A stretch of DNA of 64,000 bases from Colius striatus (lineage: Eukaryota > Chordata > Aves > Coliiformes > Coliidae): the NCBI RefSeq assembly GCF_028858725.1, contig NC_084761.1, forward strand, positions 25,264,501-25,328,500, read 5' to 3'. The translations under genes were made by a program, and so were the position numbers. This document shows, in pieces, positions 1 to 12,861 of this stretch (its first letter is position 1; the number at the start of each line of letters is the position of its first letter). The notes beneath the pieces are model-generated. The model was given only the letters and a program-made list of their open reading frames with translations, had not been told where the DNA came from and searched no databases.

Positions 1-3000
1 GGAGTGCCTCACTTCCCTCTGCTCCTACAAAAGGACAACAAAAAGCTCAGCTGTCAGCGCAAATGGAGAGACCTTTCTACTGCACCCCAGCACCTTGGGT
101 GGAAGGTACAAGGGGAACACTAAGCTGTAAAGCTATTTTAAAAAGGGAGAAGTGGGGAGAGTGATTTGCTTTACAGACAGGATAAAAAGTTCAGATTTTA
201 ATACTGACAGAAAGTTTATAAAATTCTTTCCATGCTGCCTGTGCTGGCATCAGGGAGCTGCCGAAGGACAGGCTAAGAGTACAAAGCAGAAGAAGACTTC
301 ATTTTTTTTAAAGCACTCTGAGACTTACTTTAGAGACTAAATATTGGCTTATATGACAGCAAAGACAACTTCCTGTAAGTGATTCATTACTTCTAATCCA
401 CAACCCATTACAGAGCAGTGCTCTGACAGATACTTGATTTCTCTTGGGACACTGGTACAATGTGAAAAGGTTAATAGGAACTAAGAGCATTCATACCAGT
501 TACAGCATCAGGCAGTTGAATTCATCTTACTGGAAAAATATTTCATATTCTTTTAGTCAGGGGAGGTGCAGGTTTCTTTGAAATTATCTTCCTCTAAGAA
601 ACATCACAACGTTGTCATCAATGCAATAATCTCAATTCAAGAAACAGTAAATCGATTGAGCCACATTCCAGTACTTGTCTCAGACCCCGAAGGCTCATCT
701 TGATTACTATCACAGCTCTACAACACTGCACCAGGCTGCCCAGTTCTTCCTGAGAAAGAATATTTCCACACCTGATGACCAGTGATACAGACTCATCTGC
801 TGGGGCAAAGAGAGAAAAAAGGAGCCAGGTGCTTAAGTTCTATTTTTGTACTTCTGTCTATTCTGCACTACAGTTTCTCATGAGCAGATCACTTGTGCAC
901 TGTACTCTACACACTTCCACCCAGTGATGATGTATGAGGGAACGGCATTGTGTGAAGAATTTAAGAGCCATGGCAAACTTTTGAGATAACACTGAGTAAC
1001 TATCAAGAGCAACTAATGCAAGTTCAGAAAGATATTTCCCCATACCTGTTAGGCCATTAGTTCTACTTAGGAAAGAGAGGCAGAGCAAAATAATTCATTT
1101 CTGTTAGCCTAATGGAAATTTGCAAAGCCTAAGAGAAGAAAACAAAAATTGTCCATGAGTGGTTTTCTCCCTCTCTGTGGGAAAGAGAAAGAAGAATCAC
1201 TTTAGCCGAAATGAACTGGCAAAATGTCAAAAAAGAAGTGTGGCCTTTGCATTTATTATTCCCAAATACTTCTAACTGACATCCTGTAACAAGATCTCTT
1301 TCTCATCAAGTCGCCTACCATTAGCACTCCCACAAGAGTCTTGAGATACAAGAACACTATTATCTTCATTTTCAAATGGAGAATAAAGGTAAGCTGAGGC
1401 TCAGTGGTTTCCCCAAAGCTGCAGCCTGAGACTGGTAACTGAAGCCAGGTTTCAAGTCACAAACTACTGACTTTGCAACGCTCTGTTCTTTCTCTCTTTA
1501 CTCTGCTGAAGGGCCTCAATTCGATGTCACTGAAAACAGCCTCCTTGGTTTACATATTCACTGAGAAGAAGAAAAGAATGCATAAATTATTCTAAAGGTG
1601 CCAGGAAAATAAGCACCCTCCCACCTCCACACTCTGCACGGCCATTCTCACCTGAAACAGCATAAGCCTTGACTCCCACAAGTAAAAGCAGAATTGGGCC
1701 CACAGAATTTTAGTTTGTTTAAGAGAAAATAAGTCTGGAGGCAAAACCAAAGCCTACATCGACTTGTTTTCTCTTCAGCCTTTATTAAGTTTCTAAAACA
1801 CATTGATCTCAATCTTCAAAGCCACTACTCATCAAAACCCTGAATAAGAGAGTGCTTCAACTGCAGACTGTGTGCAGCCCATGCCACCACCTAGATAACA
1901 CAACAGTTTTATCAAGAGGCACTAGGGTCTTACAGAGCTTTAATAATGCATCTGGAACTTAACTTGCTTACCCTATTTCTGTCCAGAACGTTTTGTATAT
2001 TCCCCAGACATTGTATGTTTAGTACTCCTGTTAACACTAGAAACACTTCTTGCACTTAGCTCAAGACCCCTAAAGACCCTTTCCTGGTCTTTACAAAAGG
2101 TTTTGGCACCTGAACTAGGAGAAATCTACCTAGACTGACAGCACAAAAGTCTGTTTAATTTGCTCCTGATAAGTCTTTGCTAACCCATGCTCAGACACAG
2201 ACACTCTAGACTAAAAATACTCCACATCTTTACTCAAATTTGAAACTTTAAAAGGTGAGAAAGTCACTCAAAGGTTTATACATGCATAAAGCTATCCAAA
2301 CAGTAGACTTTGGGTGCAGGACAAAAATCCATAGACCTTCTCTCACTCGCTCATGTACAAAGTTGAAGGGCCTGCCACAGTCTAAACACCAACTCTCACC
2401 TCAAGCAGAAAATTCATAGACACTTGAAAATATAATTTCTTAGCATTTTCCTGCTCCCACCTTGATCATTGCCAAGCACAAGGTTTTTTTTTTCCTCCAT
2501 ATATCTCTAGCCCTACCATTCAAAAATAGGACTAGGTTCCAAGTAGTGTGATATGCATTTCTTTCATAATTCTCTCTGGATCATACTGTCAATCTCCTTC
2601 TGTATAGCAAAAAATGCTGGGTATTTGGGGGCAGGGTTTGTTTGTTTCAATGAAAGGTGAGATTTCCTTTCCAGGTGATAAAATGATTCAGAAGTCCAAG
2701 TTGTAGTAAAGCAAGACAGCAAATATAGTGGACTTCTGATGAATTTGTATGCATAGTCAGCAGTGCCAGCATTTGAAACTTTTCACCCCCATTACATTTT
2801 TAAGAGCTGGTTGTATGACAGAATATTTCTATTCTTCCTAAACTAGCTGTTTGTCTGCAAAGAAAATATTAGTTTGGAAGAAATGCCTGTCTTAGCAATT
2901 CTCCAAAAAGCCTCGGTGACTCTGCATCTCCTTTTTTTCTTATTTTAATTTACATTTTCAGGCATAAAACGATTAATATAGCCCAAAAACAACTTCCAGT

Positions 3001-4544
3001 AGCAGTAATCAAGCAGAGTTGTAGGTAAACTAGAAAGGGGTTAGGGTCCAGAACACAGTAACAAATTACATCCTGATGCAAACTGCAGCTCTCTTTACTG
3101 AAATGAGTGTCCCTGCCCTGGCAATAACATATATTTAACAATTATTCAGATAAAGTATTCTTAAGGGCAAACCTGGTTTTCTTGATTATATTAACAGCTT
3201 TTAGTAATGATAATTTTTCCAGAGTATAAGGATGAATTGGAAGTCAGGGACTGTGAGTCCTTTTGAAGATCTGCTATTAAGCTACTTATGAAAACCCAAG
3301 TCTCTTTTTACTGGAGTGATAACAGTATTTTTTTCTTCATAAAAGCATCTAGATGAAAACCTCTACACAAGAACTAATAACAAGCAGTAAATCCTAAATT
3401 GTAGATTGCCATTGTTTTTGCAGTGTGCATGCAGCTACTGCCACATATCTTGACCCACTAACAGACCAAAACTAGGCTGGGTTTTGTCATTCAGATGCAA
3501 CAGGATAAGCACATTTGTGAGAAGAACCACAGACTGCCTTCAGTTAAATGCCATTCCCTGCCTGCCTCCTTCTTATAGATCTTGAGCTCATCATTTTGTT
3601 ATATCTACTTCCAATCAGTGGTTTAAATGACTTCTTGTGGGCTGTCTGCAACACCATTTGCTTGCCCATGTTCCAGGTAATCAAAACACTACAAATAAAA
3701 TTGCTATTACATTTCAGGTCAGGAGGTCAAAACAGCAAACACCCACACACCTGTGTGGTGCTAGGAAGGAATGAGATGCCACAACTAAGCCAGAAAAATC
3801 ACCTTGCCAAAATGAGGAAAGATAAACACCCTAGACCTCGTTAGGTATTTGCTGCCTGTACATGTAGCAGCAAATTGGTGAAACTGCACTTGGACAGCAC
3901 TAATTGCTAACTCTTTAAACGTTAGAGAACAGCTGAACTTCTGCAACAAGAGGCAACACAGCGAGGCTGAACAGAGCAAGGAGAGCAGCCATCTGTCCCA
4001 GGCAAGTGTAGCAGCTGCTGTGCCTCTAACCCCAGGAAGAAACCAGTAAACACACAAACTTCACAGCAACACCAGCCTCTATGTGCATGGTCACTAAGGG
4101 CAAGCAACACCTCTCCTGCCCCACATCACAGCTCTGTGGGTCAGAACTGCAGAGACAGTTCAGCACTCACTACAAGGGATCTCAGGACAAAATCCCAGGG
4201 GCTTACAGCAAGATGATCAAGAAGAGCACTTTGTGACCTAGAGGCCAGAAATCGCCATATTGGTTGTGCGTGCCTAGTTTTGGAGGCCTAGTGTATATAA
4301 TCTGCATGAAGGCAGTAGCAAATGCCATCACTTGAGTGTGCACTGGTGGTATTTCACAGTATAACTTATAAACCGCTGCTCAGAGGCATAAACCCTCTGC
4401 TCAGATATTCACACAGATATGACGGCACGATTAATGCATCACTTTGCCTCAAAATTATTTCCAAACTACAGGAAACCACAATAAGGTACTTTATGCCCAA
4501 TACCTCCCACTGTTAGTAGCTACAGAGGCAAGAGCATGGGTTTT
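1..4544. other. Intergenic, gene-poor
   Basis: AT-rich sequence with no reading frame over about 100 codons and no exon that I recognise on either strand. The only identifiable item is the MIR-like relic at 1345-1500, listed separately. In the conserved vertebrate order the next gene to the left of SMIM43 is ANXA5. I searched by eye for annexin repeats and saw none, so ANXA5 presumably lies beyond the left edge. Confidence 0.6.
1345..1500 (+). repeat. MIR-like SINE relic
   Basis: The segment follows the MIR core in order: a TTATCTTCATTTTCAAATGG block, then CTGAGGCTCAG, a CCCAAAG block, GGTAACTGAAGCCAGG, then ACTGACTTTGCAACGCTCTG. These correspond to the MIR landmarks for the oligo-pyrimidine block, 'ctgaggctcagagag', 'gcccaagg', 'gtaagtggcagagc' and 'tctgactccaaagcccatgctct'. 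MIR-type SINEs predate amniotes, and a few ancient copies persist in birds. The copy is heavily diverged. The match is from memory of the consensus, so the family call is tentative. Confidence 0.55.
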
Positions 4545-5541
4545 TGTCGTGGTTTTGGCCCATCAGGGAACAAAGGCTACGATTAGCCTCGAGTACCGAA
4601 GAGGCTGAGGATTGCTCGAGGGCACGGAGGGCTTAATTGCCGCTTGAGGTTCAGGACAAAACAGACCAGGCCACTCGGTTTGGGGAAGAAAACAGAAAAT
4701 CATTTAATGCAACATCAACTAAAACATACCCACAAAAACCCAAAACATAACCAAAATGAAACAACACAGAGTAATACATCAATGAAGAGTCCAACCAGCC
4801 TTTTTAAGAACACCTTCTTGCCACACCTCCCCTCTTCCCAGGCTCAGAGCCCTGATCCCGGGGTTTTTACCCTGTCCCCCCCTGAACGGTTCGGGGGGGC
4901 AGGCAGTGGGGGTTTCAGTTAGTCTGTTCCCGATAGCTTCTGCTGATTGTCCCTCCTCAGGACGGGTGAACTCCACACCAGTCCTCCCTGCAAGTCCGTG
5001 GGGTAACTCACACGCATGGCAGCCCTGCACGGGCTGCTCCGACGTGCACCCATTCCAAAGGCTGCAGCTCCTCTCTGCCTCTCGTGTGGGGCTGCTCTGC
5101 GGCGTGCAGGCTCTCCAACACAGCCTGGGCCATGGCCGTCTCCCCACACAGTCCCTCGCCCGTCCGGGCTCACTCACACGGAGCTGCTGGTGGCTCTCAG
5201 TCCTGCCACGGATCTCCATAGGTTGCAGGGGCACAGCTTGTATTCTCGCCACAGCTTGCAGAGGAGTCTCTGGTCTATTGCTTCTCCTTCCTTCCTCCTT
5301 CTCTGGCTGAAGGGTCCGCTTGGTCGCCTCCATCTTGTATCACTCTTACACCTCCTGCCTCGCATTCCGAATTCCCGTCCCCTAAATAGTGCTGGCAGAG
5401 GCGCCAGATTGGCCCAGCTGGGCCGGAGGTGGGTCTGAACCCAGGAGCCTGGGGAGAGTCCAAAAACTCTTTACCGGGTCTTCACTGCAACCCGCTCCCC
5501 CTGTTACTAAGCCAAAAGCTGCTCCTTGCTAAACCAGAACA
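4545..5541 (-). mobile_element. Solo LTR, ~997 bp, endogenous retrovirus family
   Basis: The unit starts TGTCGTGG and ends in CA. It is flanked by a perfect 5-bp direct repeat GTTTT (4540-4544 and 5542-5546), as expected for a retroviral LTR insertion with a 5-bp target duplication. Its ends are short imperfect inverted repeats: read from the other end it begins TGTTCTGGTTTAGC. A second copy of the same unit lies in opposite orientation at 12862-13852. No internal retroviral region adjoins it, so it reads as a solo LTR. Orientation is given relative to the second copy. The 5-bp duplication would suit an ERVL-type element, but I cannot name the family. It is a fossil of moderate age. Confidence 0.7.
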
Positions 5542-7289
5542 GTTTTATAGAAGGATTTCACTAAGATATTTTTCCCAGTATAGCAGTGCTGCTACACAAA
5601 AACTCAAAACTAAGTTATCCCAAACTATTGTGCTGAACAAAGCAACAGCAAAGGATGCCTGCATTTTATCACGCCCACATTCCCAGTTTCAGCCGCGGTA
5701 GGATTTTAGTTAAACCATGTCATACTGCTCTTAGGAACATTTTTTTCAAAAATAGCTATGGGAATAGCCAAAGGGGAAGTGAAAACATGAATAATGTAAG
5801 TGCTGACTTGTTGACATCCCTTCCCATATTTCAAACACAAAATAATACCAGTGATTGTTGAAAGAGGCATAAACTTTGTAGAAAATGGGACATCTGGTGG
5901 CACTGCGCGGGAATTGCAGCACGGAGAAGAGACGAGGGACGAGGTCTCCTCAAATCCTCTTAAGACAGTGACAAAGTAGAGGAATGACAGTGATGGCACA
6001 TGAATCCTCCAAATACCTGACACATGGCAAAACGTTATTCCAGGAGTTCATGCAACAATTTCCCTTTCTAAATATTTTTTTTTAAATACCACTGAGTGAT
6101 CAGGCAGATATTGCACCTGATGTGTTTTTCTTTTATCACATACTTGCTCTTTGCTCTCTTTCTCCCTTAAAAGCAGCCAAAAGGTTTAAATGATGCCATC
6201 CTGCTGCATCTGAGCTACGGATTCACACTTAGAAATACTATGGGTTTGCCATTATTTATTATAAATTAAATCAGAGAGGGAAAAAGAAAGGCTTTGTTTA
6301 TCTATACTATCCCCTACACATCCCAGTATTTCATTCCATAATACCCTTATTTACTCAGCATTCCTAGCAGCTGTAGGCAGATCCCCCACTACCTCTGCTT
6401 GTTTTAATATGAAACTGCCAGCAGGTTTCCGTGAGTAAAATGTTCTGTACTGATAGAAAATCTGACACCAAGAGTTTTGTCTTTAACACAAGAAAGTTAA
6501 TTTCTGAGCTGGAGAAGGGCCCAACAGATATACAGTAGGGTCAGTGGATAAAAGAAATAAAGGTCCTGAGTTTTTTGATTTTTTTGTTATCAGTCCTTAA
6601 TAAGACTTTGCATTTAAGTTTGGATTATGTGTTACACATTGAGGAAATGTATTTCATGCCTGAGAAACTGCATACTGGCAAATCCCACAGTAATGAACAA
6701 AGAAGGAGAAAACAGTGAAGCCTGTAGATCGGTCAGGTTACTTCCGTACTGCAATCAAAACCACCACCATTCATAAACATGTTTTATTTCTTGCTCTACA
6801 CCAGGAGTGGATAGAGTTTCAGTACTTTCTAGCATTCAAATAACTTCCTTCAAAGGAAAGCTGAAGGAGGAAGGATTTTCACAACAGTGAGTTCTCTATA
6901 CAGTCAAGTCAAATTACAGTCAGGCAAGCCTTTTTTCACTTGATATTCATAAAAGATGCCAAGCAAAACAGCTTTCAAATGGTGAATGAGAAATCCCCTC
7001 ACACATTGGCCATGCTCAGAGGACTGGAGATACCAGATTCTTCAAAAAAAATTATAAACACTATATTGAATTTTGTTCCTCTTTAACATTGCACAGTTCC
7101 AGGATTACGCATTTACTTTAAAAGTTGAAGTACTTTATAGAAGCTACTAGGTAGTATCTCGCTTCTCAGGGCCGCAGGCTGAGACAATCAAACAGATCAC
7201 TTTGTTACAGGTCTTGGCACATCAAACAGCCCTGCTCTGTCATAAGCATTTGACCACACTCAAGGTCTTTTACTTTCTGAAATGTTGTT
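5542..7289. other. Intergenic, nothing recognised
   Basis: AT-rich unique-looking sequence between two LTR fossils. I see no exon, RNA gene or simple repeat of note. Confidence 0.5.
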
Positions 7290-7590
7290 GCTTTTGGGTT
7301 TTCCATGGAGCCTGCAGTTCCTTACGGTGCTGGCGGCAGAAAGGGGAGGTCAAAAAGAAAATTTATTTGGAGGCTTAGTGCCATCAGTAAAAGCCACCAA
7401 CTTGTTAGCAAAGGTGGTTGCTGCTGTTAGAGTTGTTCTCTCCTTGTTCTCTTCTTTTCAATTATCCTTATCTCAATCTACAAAGTTTTAGCTTTTCTTT
7501 CTGATTCTCCTCCCCATCCTGCCCAGGTGGGGAGGAGCGAGTGAGTGGCTGCAGGGTTTGGTTGTTGCCTGCTGGGTTTAAACCATGACA
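7290..7590 (-). mobile_element. LTR fragment, avian endogenous retrovirus
   Basis: On the minus strand the piece begins TGTCATGGTTTAAACCCAGC, then a CACTCACTCGCTCCTCCCC block, then AGATAAGGATAATTGAAAAG. This is the layout of the abundant avian LTR class whose 5' end reads TGTxGTGGTTTAACCCCAGC. Only about the first 300 bp can be followed, and the other end is not clear. It is an old fragment with no coding content. Its terminal motif resembles the ends of the two ~1 kb LTRs in this window. Confidence 0.6.
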
Positions 7591-10500
7591 GTTCGTTAAG
7601 CAAGTTTCCCCAAAACATTTCCCAGTAAACCAGCTATGCATGTGGTAAAACAAGCCTGCCACACAGTAAACACTTCTTTCCCTCTAAGAGGTTTCACCTG
7701 TATTTTGCACAGCAACAGGACAAGGGGAAAAAATGCTGTTTTTCCCCCCAGATGAAGGCCAAGCTGCAAGCTTTTTCATACCTAGCATTATAACACACTT
7801 TCTGGCAGTCTTTTGGGTTCCTGACCAGCATTTAAACAGTACATAACAGCACACATAGGCATAATTCTGAGCCCATTGGGATTCATCTTCAGAGACCCAA
7901 ATTTTTTGTTTCAGCCACAAAGGGGCTCAAGGCAGGTTGGTCACCACAGCCTGTATTCAGGTTTTGGGAGGCATGAGAGTTCCCCACTGATGATCCACAC
8001 TAGAGGCCTACATTGTGTCCCTGATGGTAACTTTCTGCCTTCTCAGAGACAGATTGTGCCTCAGTTTACCCATTTGAGGGCTTAGGCTACCAGGGTTTTG
8101 CCAAAGAAAGCAGCCAGGAAAGAATGAGCAGTGTTCCCTCCCACCTTGTACAAGGTGATCAAATTCAGCTGAGTTTGAACTAGTTATATGAATACAGGGC
8201 TGGCATAGCAGGGATGAATCATCTTTTCCTGCATGCTTATTCTTTCCACAACAACTTATTGCAGATCTTGGATTCCTCTGCCAACCATAATCTTCTGAAA
8301 GCTGAAGATACTCCAGGGATTTCATAGTCAAATCAGGGCACCAGTCACAGAAAGGTCAGTTACAGCAGACTTCAGTAAATCAGAGTTACAAAATTTAAGA
8401 CCTTCTATTTTAGCCAAACTGCATTTTAACACAGAAGTGGTTTACATCACTTCAACTACTGACAAAATAGAGTAAGTCACTCTTAACAAGATCATTTTGT
8501 TAGGGGCTTATGAAAAGACCATGAAGATACACTCTTTTTTTAATGCAATTTTAAAATAAGTAAGGGCACCTCACCCTAAAGCCACACACGCCTCCTTCCA
8601 GCAGGAGGATGCTAATCTGTGCACAGACAGAAAAACCTCTGTGCAGATACTGAAGTGCCTACAGAAGTGCTGCAGAGTGCATTAACAGACCCTCTATATC
8701 TCCCCATCCGCTGGCTTGGGGTCGCTGTGCTAGATACAGGAGTGTTGATGGCCTCACTTTCCATGCTTGGCACAAGGTGGACAATTCCTTTTCTAGGGTC
8801 AGAGGTGAAAATGAGGGCAGGAAGTCTCCAGCACAGGCCCAGGCCCTGTCTCATGCTCAGACTTGGCAAAGGAAAGCATCAGACATCTCATTATCTCACT
8901 ATTTTCCTGGCAATTGTTTGGCTGAAGACAACAAAAAAAGCCCACAAACACATTTTCCTTCCCTCTCTACAGGTACCTCACCATACAGAGCCTTTGCTCT
9001 TTCCTACACGTCAGAAATGAAGTATAGCAAAATATAGATATTTGCCATCTGCTTTTCCTGGATCTCCTCTGCCCTAGGCCACTTCATCTCCTAGAATCCT
9101 TATCTGCTTCTCTTGACAGACACCCACCAAGGTGGTCCAGAGGGCATGACTATTGCCCAGGTCAACAGGCAAAAACTGGAACACCTCTCTCCAGAAAATC
9201 CACACAAGTTCCTGTCCCAATCCTTTTAACCTGTTTCTACCCTTCCCTTCCACCCAGCTCCCCTCTCCTCTGGCAACACCTGTATTTTGTTGTGCTTCCC
9301 TTCACTTAGTGCCCACTCCTCACTCCCCATGTGGCTCTGTCTGTCCAGCAGCATCTACTGGGGCTCACGGAAGCAGCTCTGAGCTATCCCAGAGTCAGCA
9401 AGCTGGTAACACTGTCATAATATGAAGATCTAAGCTAAGTTTTAGGAGGCTTTTATCAATTTCAGCATGGGAATATCAAGATTTCATCACACATCTCATG
9501 TTACACAGCATTCACGTTACATAGAAGGGACTGGTTTGAGTATATCACTTAACCCAAAGCAAGAGAAAACAAGAGGAAAAGTATATACCAGTGATGTCTT
9601 CTTCCCAAGAAGAAAAATAAACTTCAGCAATCAATCAAGGCTCCAGCAAAACCTATTCTACCAAAGACAGATGATATTTTGCAAAAGAACAGATACCTCT
9701 GAAAACTTCATTACCATTCATAAAGACAAAGAGTTGTGTCTTGACAGTCTCCTTAATGAAGCATAAATTTTAATAAGGTGTGCACAAATGGCCAGCTACT
9801 GTACAGCTTACTCTGCTGAGCTTTAGGAAGACAATGGCTCCTTTTCACCTCCTGTCCTGATATTGCTGAAAATCTTTCCTGTCAATCACACACAGGAAAA
9901 ACAACAGCATGCATGTGCAGGGTCTGGTTTTAAGTTTACATCCATCATGTTCTTTCTAATAATCACTTGTCTCACATCAGCTGCTACAAAGTCACTTAGA
10001 CAATCCAAATTGCTTTTTTGAATCATTAAATGGGTATTCAAAACACTATTAAAAGGGGACAGCATTAAGGTCAGAAGCAGTGGATAATTTTTTTCTACAG
10101 GTACCTGAGAGGATAAGGAGATATGGAATTCATTTTTAGCATTACATTTGGGGCTTTTTTTAATCTCAGTGTACTGTGCATTATGGATCACTGTGTGCTA
10201 AAGTTTTGATATAACTGGCATGCTTTTAAATTTTCTACAAATATTAGTACTATGCCAATTGTAAAGTTAGGACTTGTACTATATTAGCAGGCACACTGAG
10301 TATTAAATTCTGATATCTTGATAACACTGATAACAAAACAGCTCACAGCAGCATTCGTCTGTATGAAGGACACCCAGGCATGTGAAGACTCACTTCATTT
10401 GGAAGGAGAACACAATAAAACCTAAGTTCAAAATTAAAAATAGATATGTAAGAGTGTGAGCAACAGAAATGTCTCACCTTAGTGCTAGATTTTCCCTTGG

Positions 10501-10607
10501 CCTCTGCCCCCACCACTGCCTTACACTACATAGTTCCTGTTTAACAAACTAAAACAAAGTTCATTGCTTTTAGTCACTGTGGCTTGGAGGACTGCAGGCT
10601 CCCTGGA
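7591..10607. other. Intergenic, mostly unrecognised
   Basis: No exon recognised. A short block at about 8045-8085 reads, on the minus strand, AATGGGTAAACTGAGGCACA. This is the best-conserved part of the MIR core, so a second MIR-like relic is possible, but it is too short to be sure. The rest is ordinary AT-rich sequence with short chance reading frames. Confidence 0.4.
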
Positions 10608-11494
10608 AAGACCATGACCAGCTTGAGAGTTGGGCAGAGAGGAACCTCATGAGGTTCAACAAGGACAAGTGCACAGTCCTGCATCTGGGAAGGAACAACC
10701 CCACGCACCAGGACAGGCTGGGGATTGACCTGCTGGAGAGCAGCTCTGCAGAGAGAGACCTGGGAGTCCTGATTGATAATAAACTAACCATGAGCCAGCA
10801 ATGTGCCCTCCTGGCCAAGAAGGCCAATGGCAGCCTGGGATGCATCAAGAAGAGTGTGGCCAGCAGATCAAGGGAGGTTCTTCTCCCCCTCTACTCTGCC
10901 CTGGTGAGGCCTCATCTGGAGTCCTGTGTGCAGTTCTGGGCTCCCCAGCTCAAGAGGGACAGAGAACCTCTGGAGAGAGTCCAGTGCAGGGCCACCAAGA
11001 TGATCAGGGGACTGGGACATCTTTCATACGAGGAAAGGCTGCGGGAACTGGGGCTGTTTAGTCTGGAGAAGAGGAGACTGAGGGGAGATCTTATTAACAT
11101 TTACAAATATCTAAAGGGTGGGTGTGTCAGGAGGTTGGGACATCCCTTTTTTCTATTGTAGCTAGCAACAGGACAAGGGGTAATGGGATGAAGCTGGAAC
11201 ACAAAAAGTTCCACTTAAACATAAGAAAAAACTATTTCACTGTTCAGGTGATGGAGCAGGGGCACAGGCTGCCCAGAGGGGTTGTGGAGTCTCCTTCCTT
11301 GGAGGTCTTCAAGACCCACCTGGACATGCGCCTATACAACCTGATCTAGGTGACCCTGCTTCTGCAGGGGGGTTGGACTAGATGATCTCTAAAGGTCCCT
11401 TCCAACCCCTACCATTCTATGATTCTATGATTCTATGATTCTATGATTCTATGATTCTATGATTCTATGATTCTATGATTCTATGATTCTATGA
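10608..11494 (+). repeat. CR1 LINE, 5'-truncated 3' end
   Basis: Carries the C-terminal part of CR1 ORF2 (reverse transcriptase thumb/connection region) from about 10608. Recognisable stretches are [53 protein letters not shown] and [14 protein letters not shown], followed in another frame by [20 protein letters not shown] and RLPRGVVESPSLEVFKTHLD, ending at a stop near 11349. The 3'UTR follows, with the CR1 signature GGTCCCTTCCAACCCCTACC. A run of about ten ATTCTATG units closes the copy at about 11412-11494. Truncated at the 5' end and frame-shifted, so dead. Nearly identical over long stretches to the copy at 62.3-63.2 kb, so relatively young. Confidence 0.95.
11412..11494 (+). repeat. ATTCTATG octamer tail of CR1
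   Basis: About ten near-perfect tandem ATTCTATG units. CR1 elements end in a few copies of an 8-bp unit of this kind instead of a poly(A) tail, and this tail is expanded beyond the usual two to four. The other CR1 copies in the window have only one or two units. Confidence 0.9.
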
Positions 11495-12861
11495 CCACAG
11501 AGGTACTAGGAGAAAGTGGCCTCCCAGCATGGCGGGCACTCCTCTCTCACCTCAATTCAGCAGTTTGTGCTATTTCAGCATATACAAGGCCCCCAGATCA
11601 GGTACAGTCTGGGGTAACAAAAAGGTGAAAGTGAAAGACACTTGGATGAGACTAGCACGGAGCAGGTGGTGGGACACATGCAATGAAACAAGCCCTCAAG
11701 TTTGCTGTTATCGTCTTTTACCAACCCTTCTAGTTCATATTATGTCTTTTGGCTGCACTATTGAAAATGAAATCAAAGGCAGGCAACTGAGTACTTTCTA
11801 TTCCACATCCATTTATCTTAGAGTATCCCTTGCTGGCACAAGGAACACACCAAGCTGGTATTGCAGCAGACTGGAGAGAGAGGTTATGTTAGGAGATGTT
11901 TCACTAGCTGCTCTGAAAAATATAAGCACAGTAAGAAACATAATATTATGGCAAGGAAAGGGAGATTCAGTGTTTGGCAGAAGACACACTACCAGTTCCT
12001 AGGTGTTAAATAGGTGTGAGTATGCCTTGGTGATCACAGCAGGCTCACAGTTAATTCAGTATTTAAAGACACTGACAACATTATATTGAATCTTCTTGAA
12101 AGGGCAGAAGTGCCATTTACTAACAGAGATTAAATAAAGCCTGTGTACAAAGACTGGAATGAAAAGTAACTCGTTTTTCTCGATCATCTGATATCTTTAC
12201 CAAGGGCAGACTCAGTCTTTTAACCCTTTTTGCAGAATGCTGTTTCTGTCAAGACAGGTTCAGAAAAAGAGTAGAAAATTAATTTCTAAAAACCACCCAT
12301 AAAGAAATAAACCATAAACTAAGCACAGTGAGGAAATACATTTTAGCCTTGATAATTAAAAAAAAAATCCAGAGAAGAATGTCATTGTAAGACCACTGCT
12401 ATTGACCTGCCCTGCTCTGAAGAAGTTTATTTTTCTGAAATAAGAAGTATATGCATTTTCAGAGAGAAGTCACCTGAACCATATGCTGCTGAATTTCACT
12501 AGAAGTTACACTGAAAATATATAACACTCAGATTTGTGATGACTTCCTTAAACAATTCTTCCAATACTTGTCTAGGTCTCTCATAGAACTGAATTATACT
12601 TCAGTTCTTGTAACTACATCACGTAACATATTCCCCGTTTTCGAAAACTTTTGGCCATTACCATGAGGTAGGTGAAGATATCAATCTAACAACAACAAAA
12701 AACCCTTCTTTAAGCCCAAATCAGATGGACTATTATACTCTGTATCAAAAGCTTTGTGCATGCAGAGTCCTTTATGGCTACCTGAAAAAAAGGTTCAGGT
12801 CTTTTCTGCACATGGAGTAAGATGCAACCACAGGACGTTGACTGATGATCTTCTTCCCTTC
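11495..12861. other. Intergenic, nothing recognised
   Basis: AT-rich sequence between the CR1 copy and the second solo LTR. The longest open frame (11529-12002 +, 157 codons) shows no domain, no splice-site logic and no family resemblance, and is treated as chance. Confidence 0.45.

Noticed and set aside
4779-5333. 184-codon minus-strand frame
   Set aside because: Sits wholly inside the solo LTR at 4545-5541, which is non-coding by family; not treated as a gene.
11529-12002. 157-codon + frame beside the CR1 tail
   Set aside because: No domain, no splice context and no similarity recognised; expected by chance in this much sequence.
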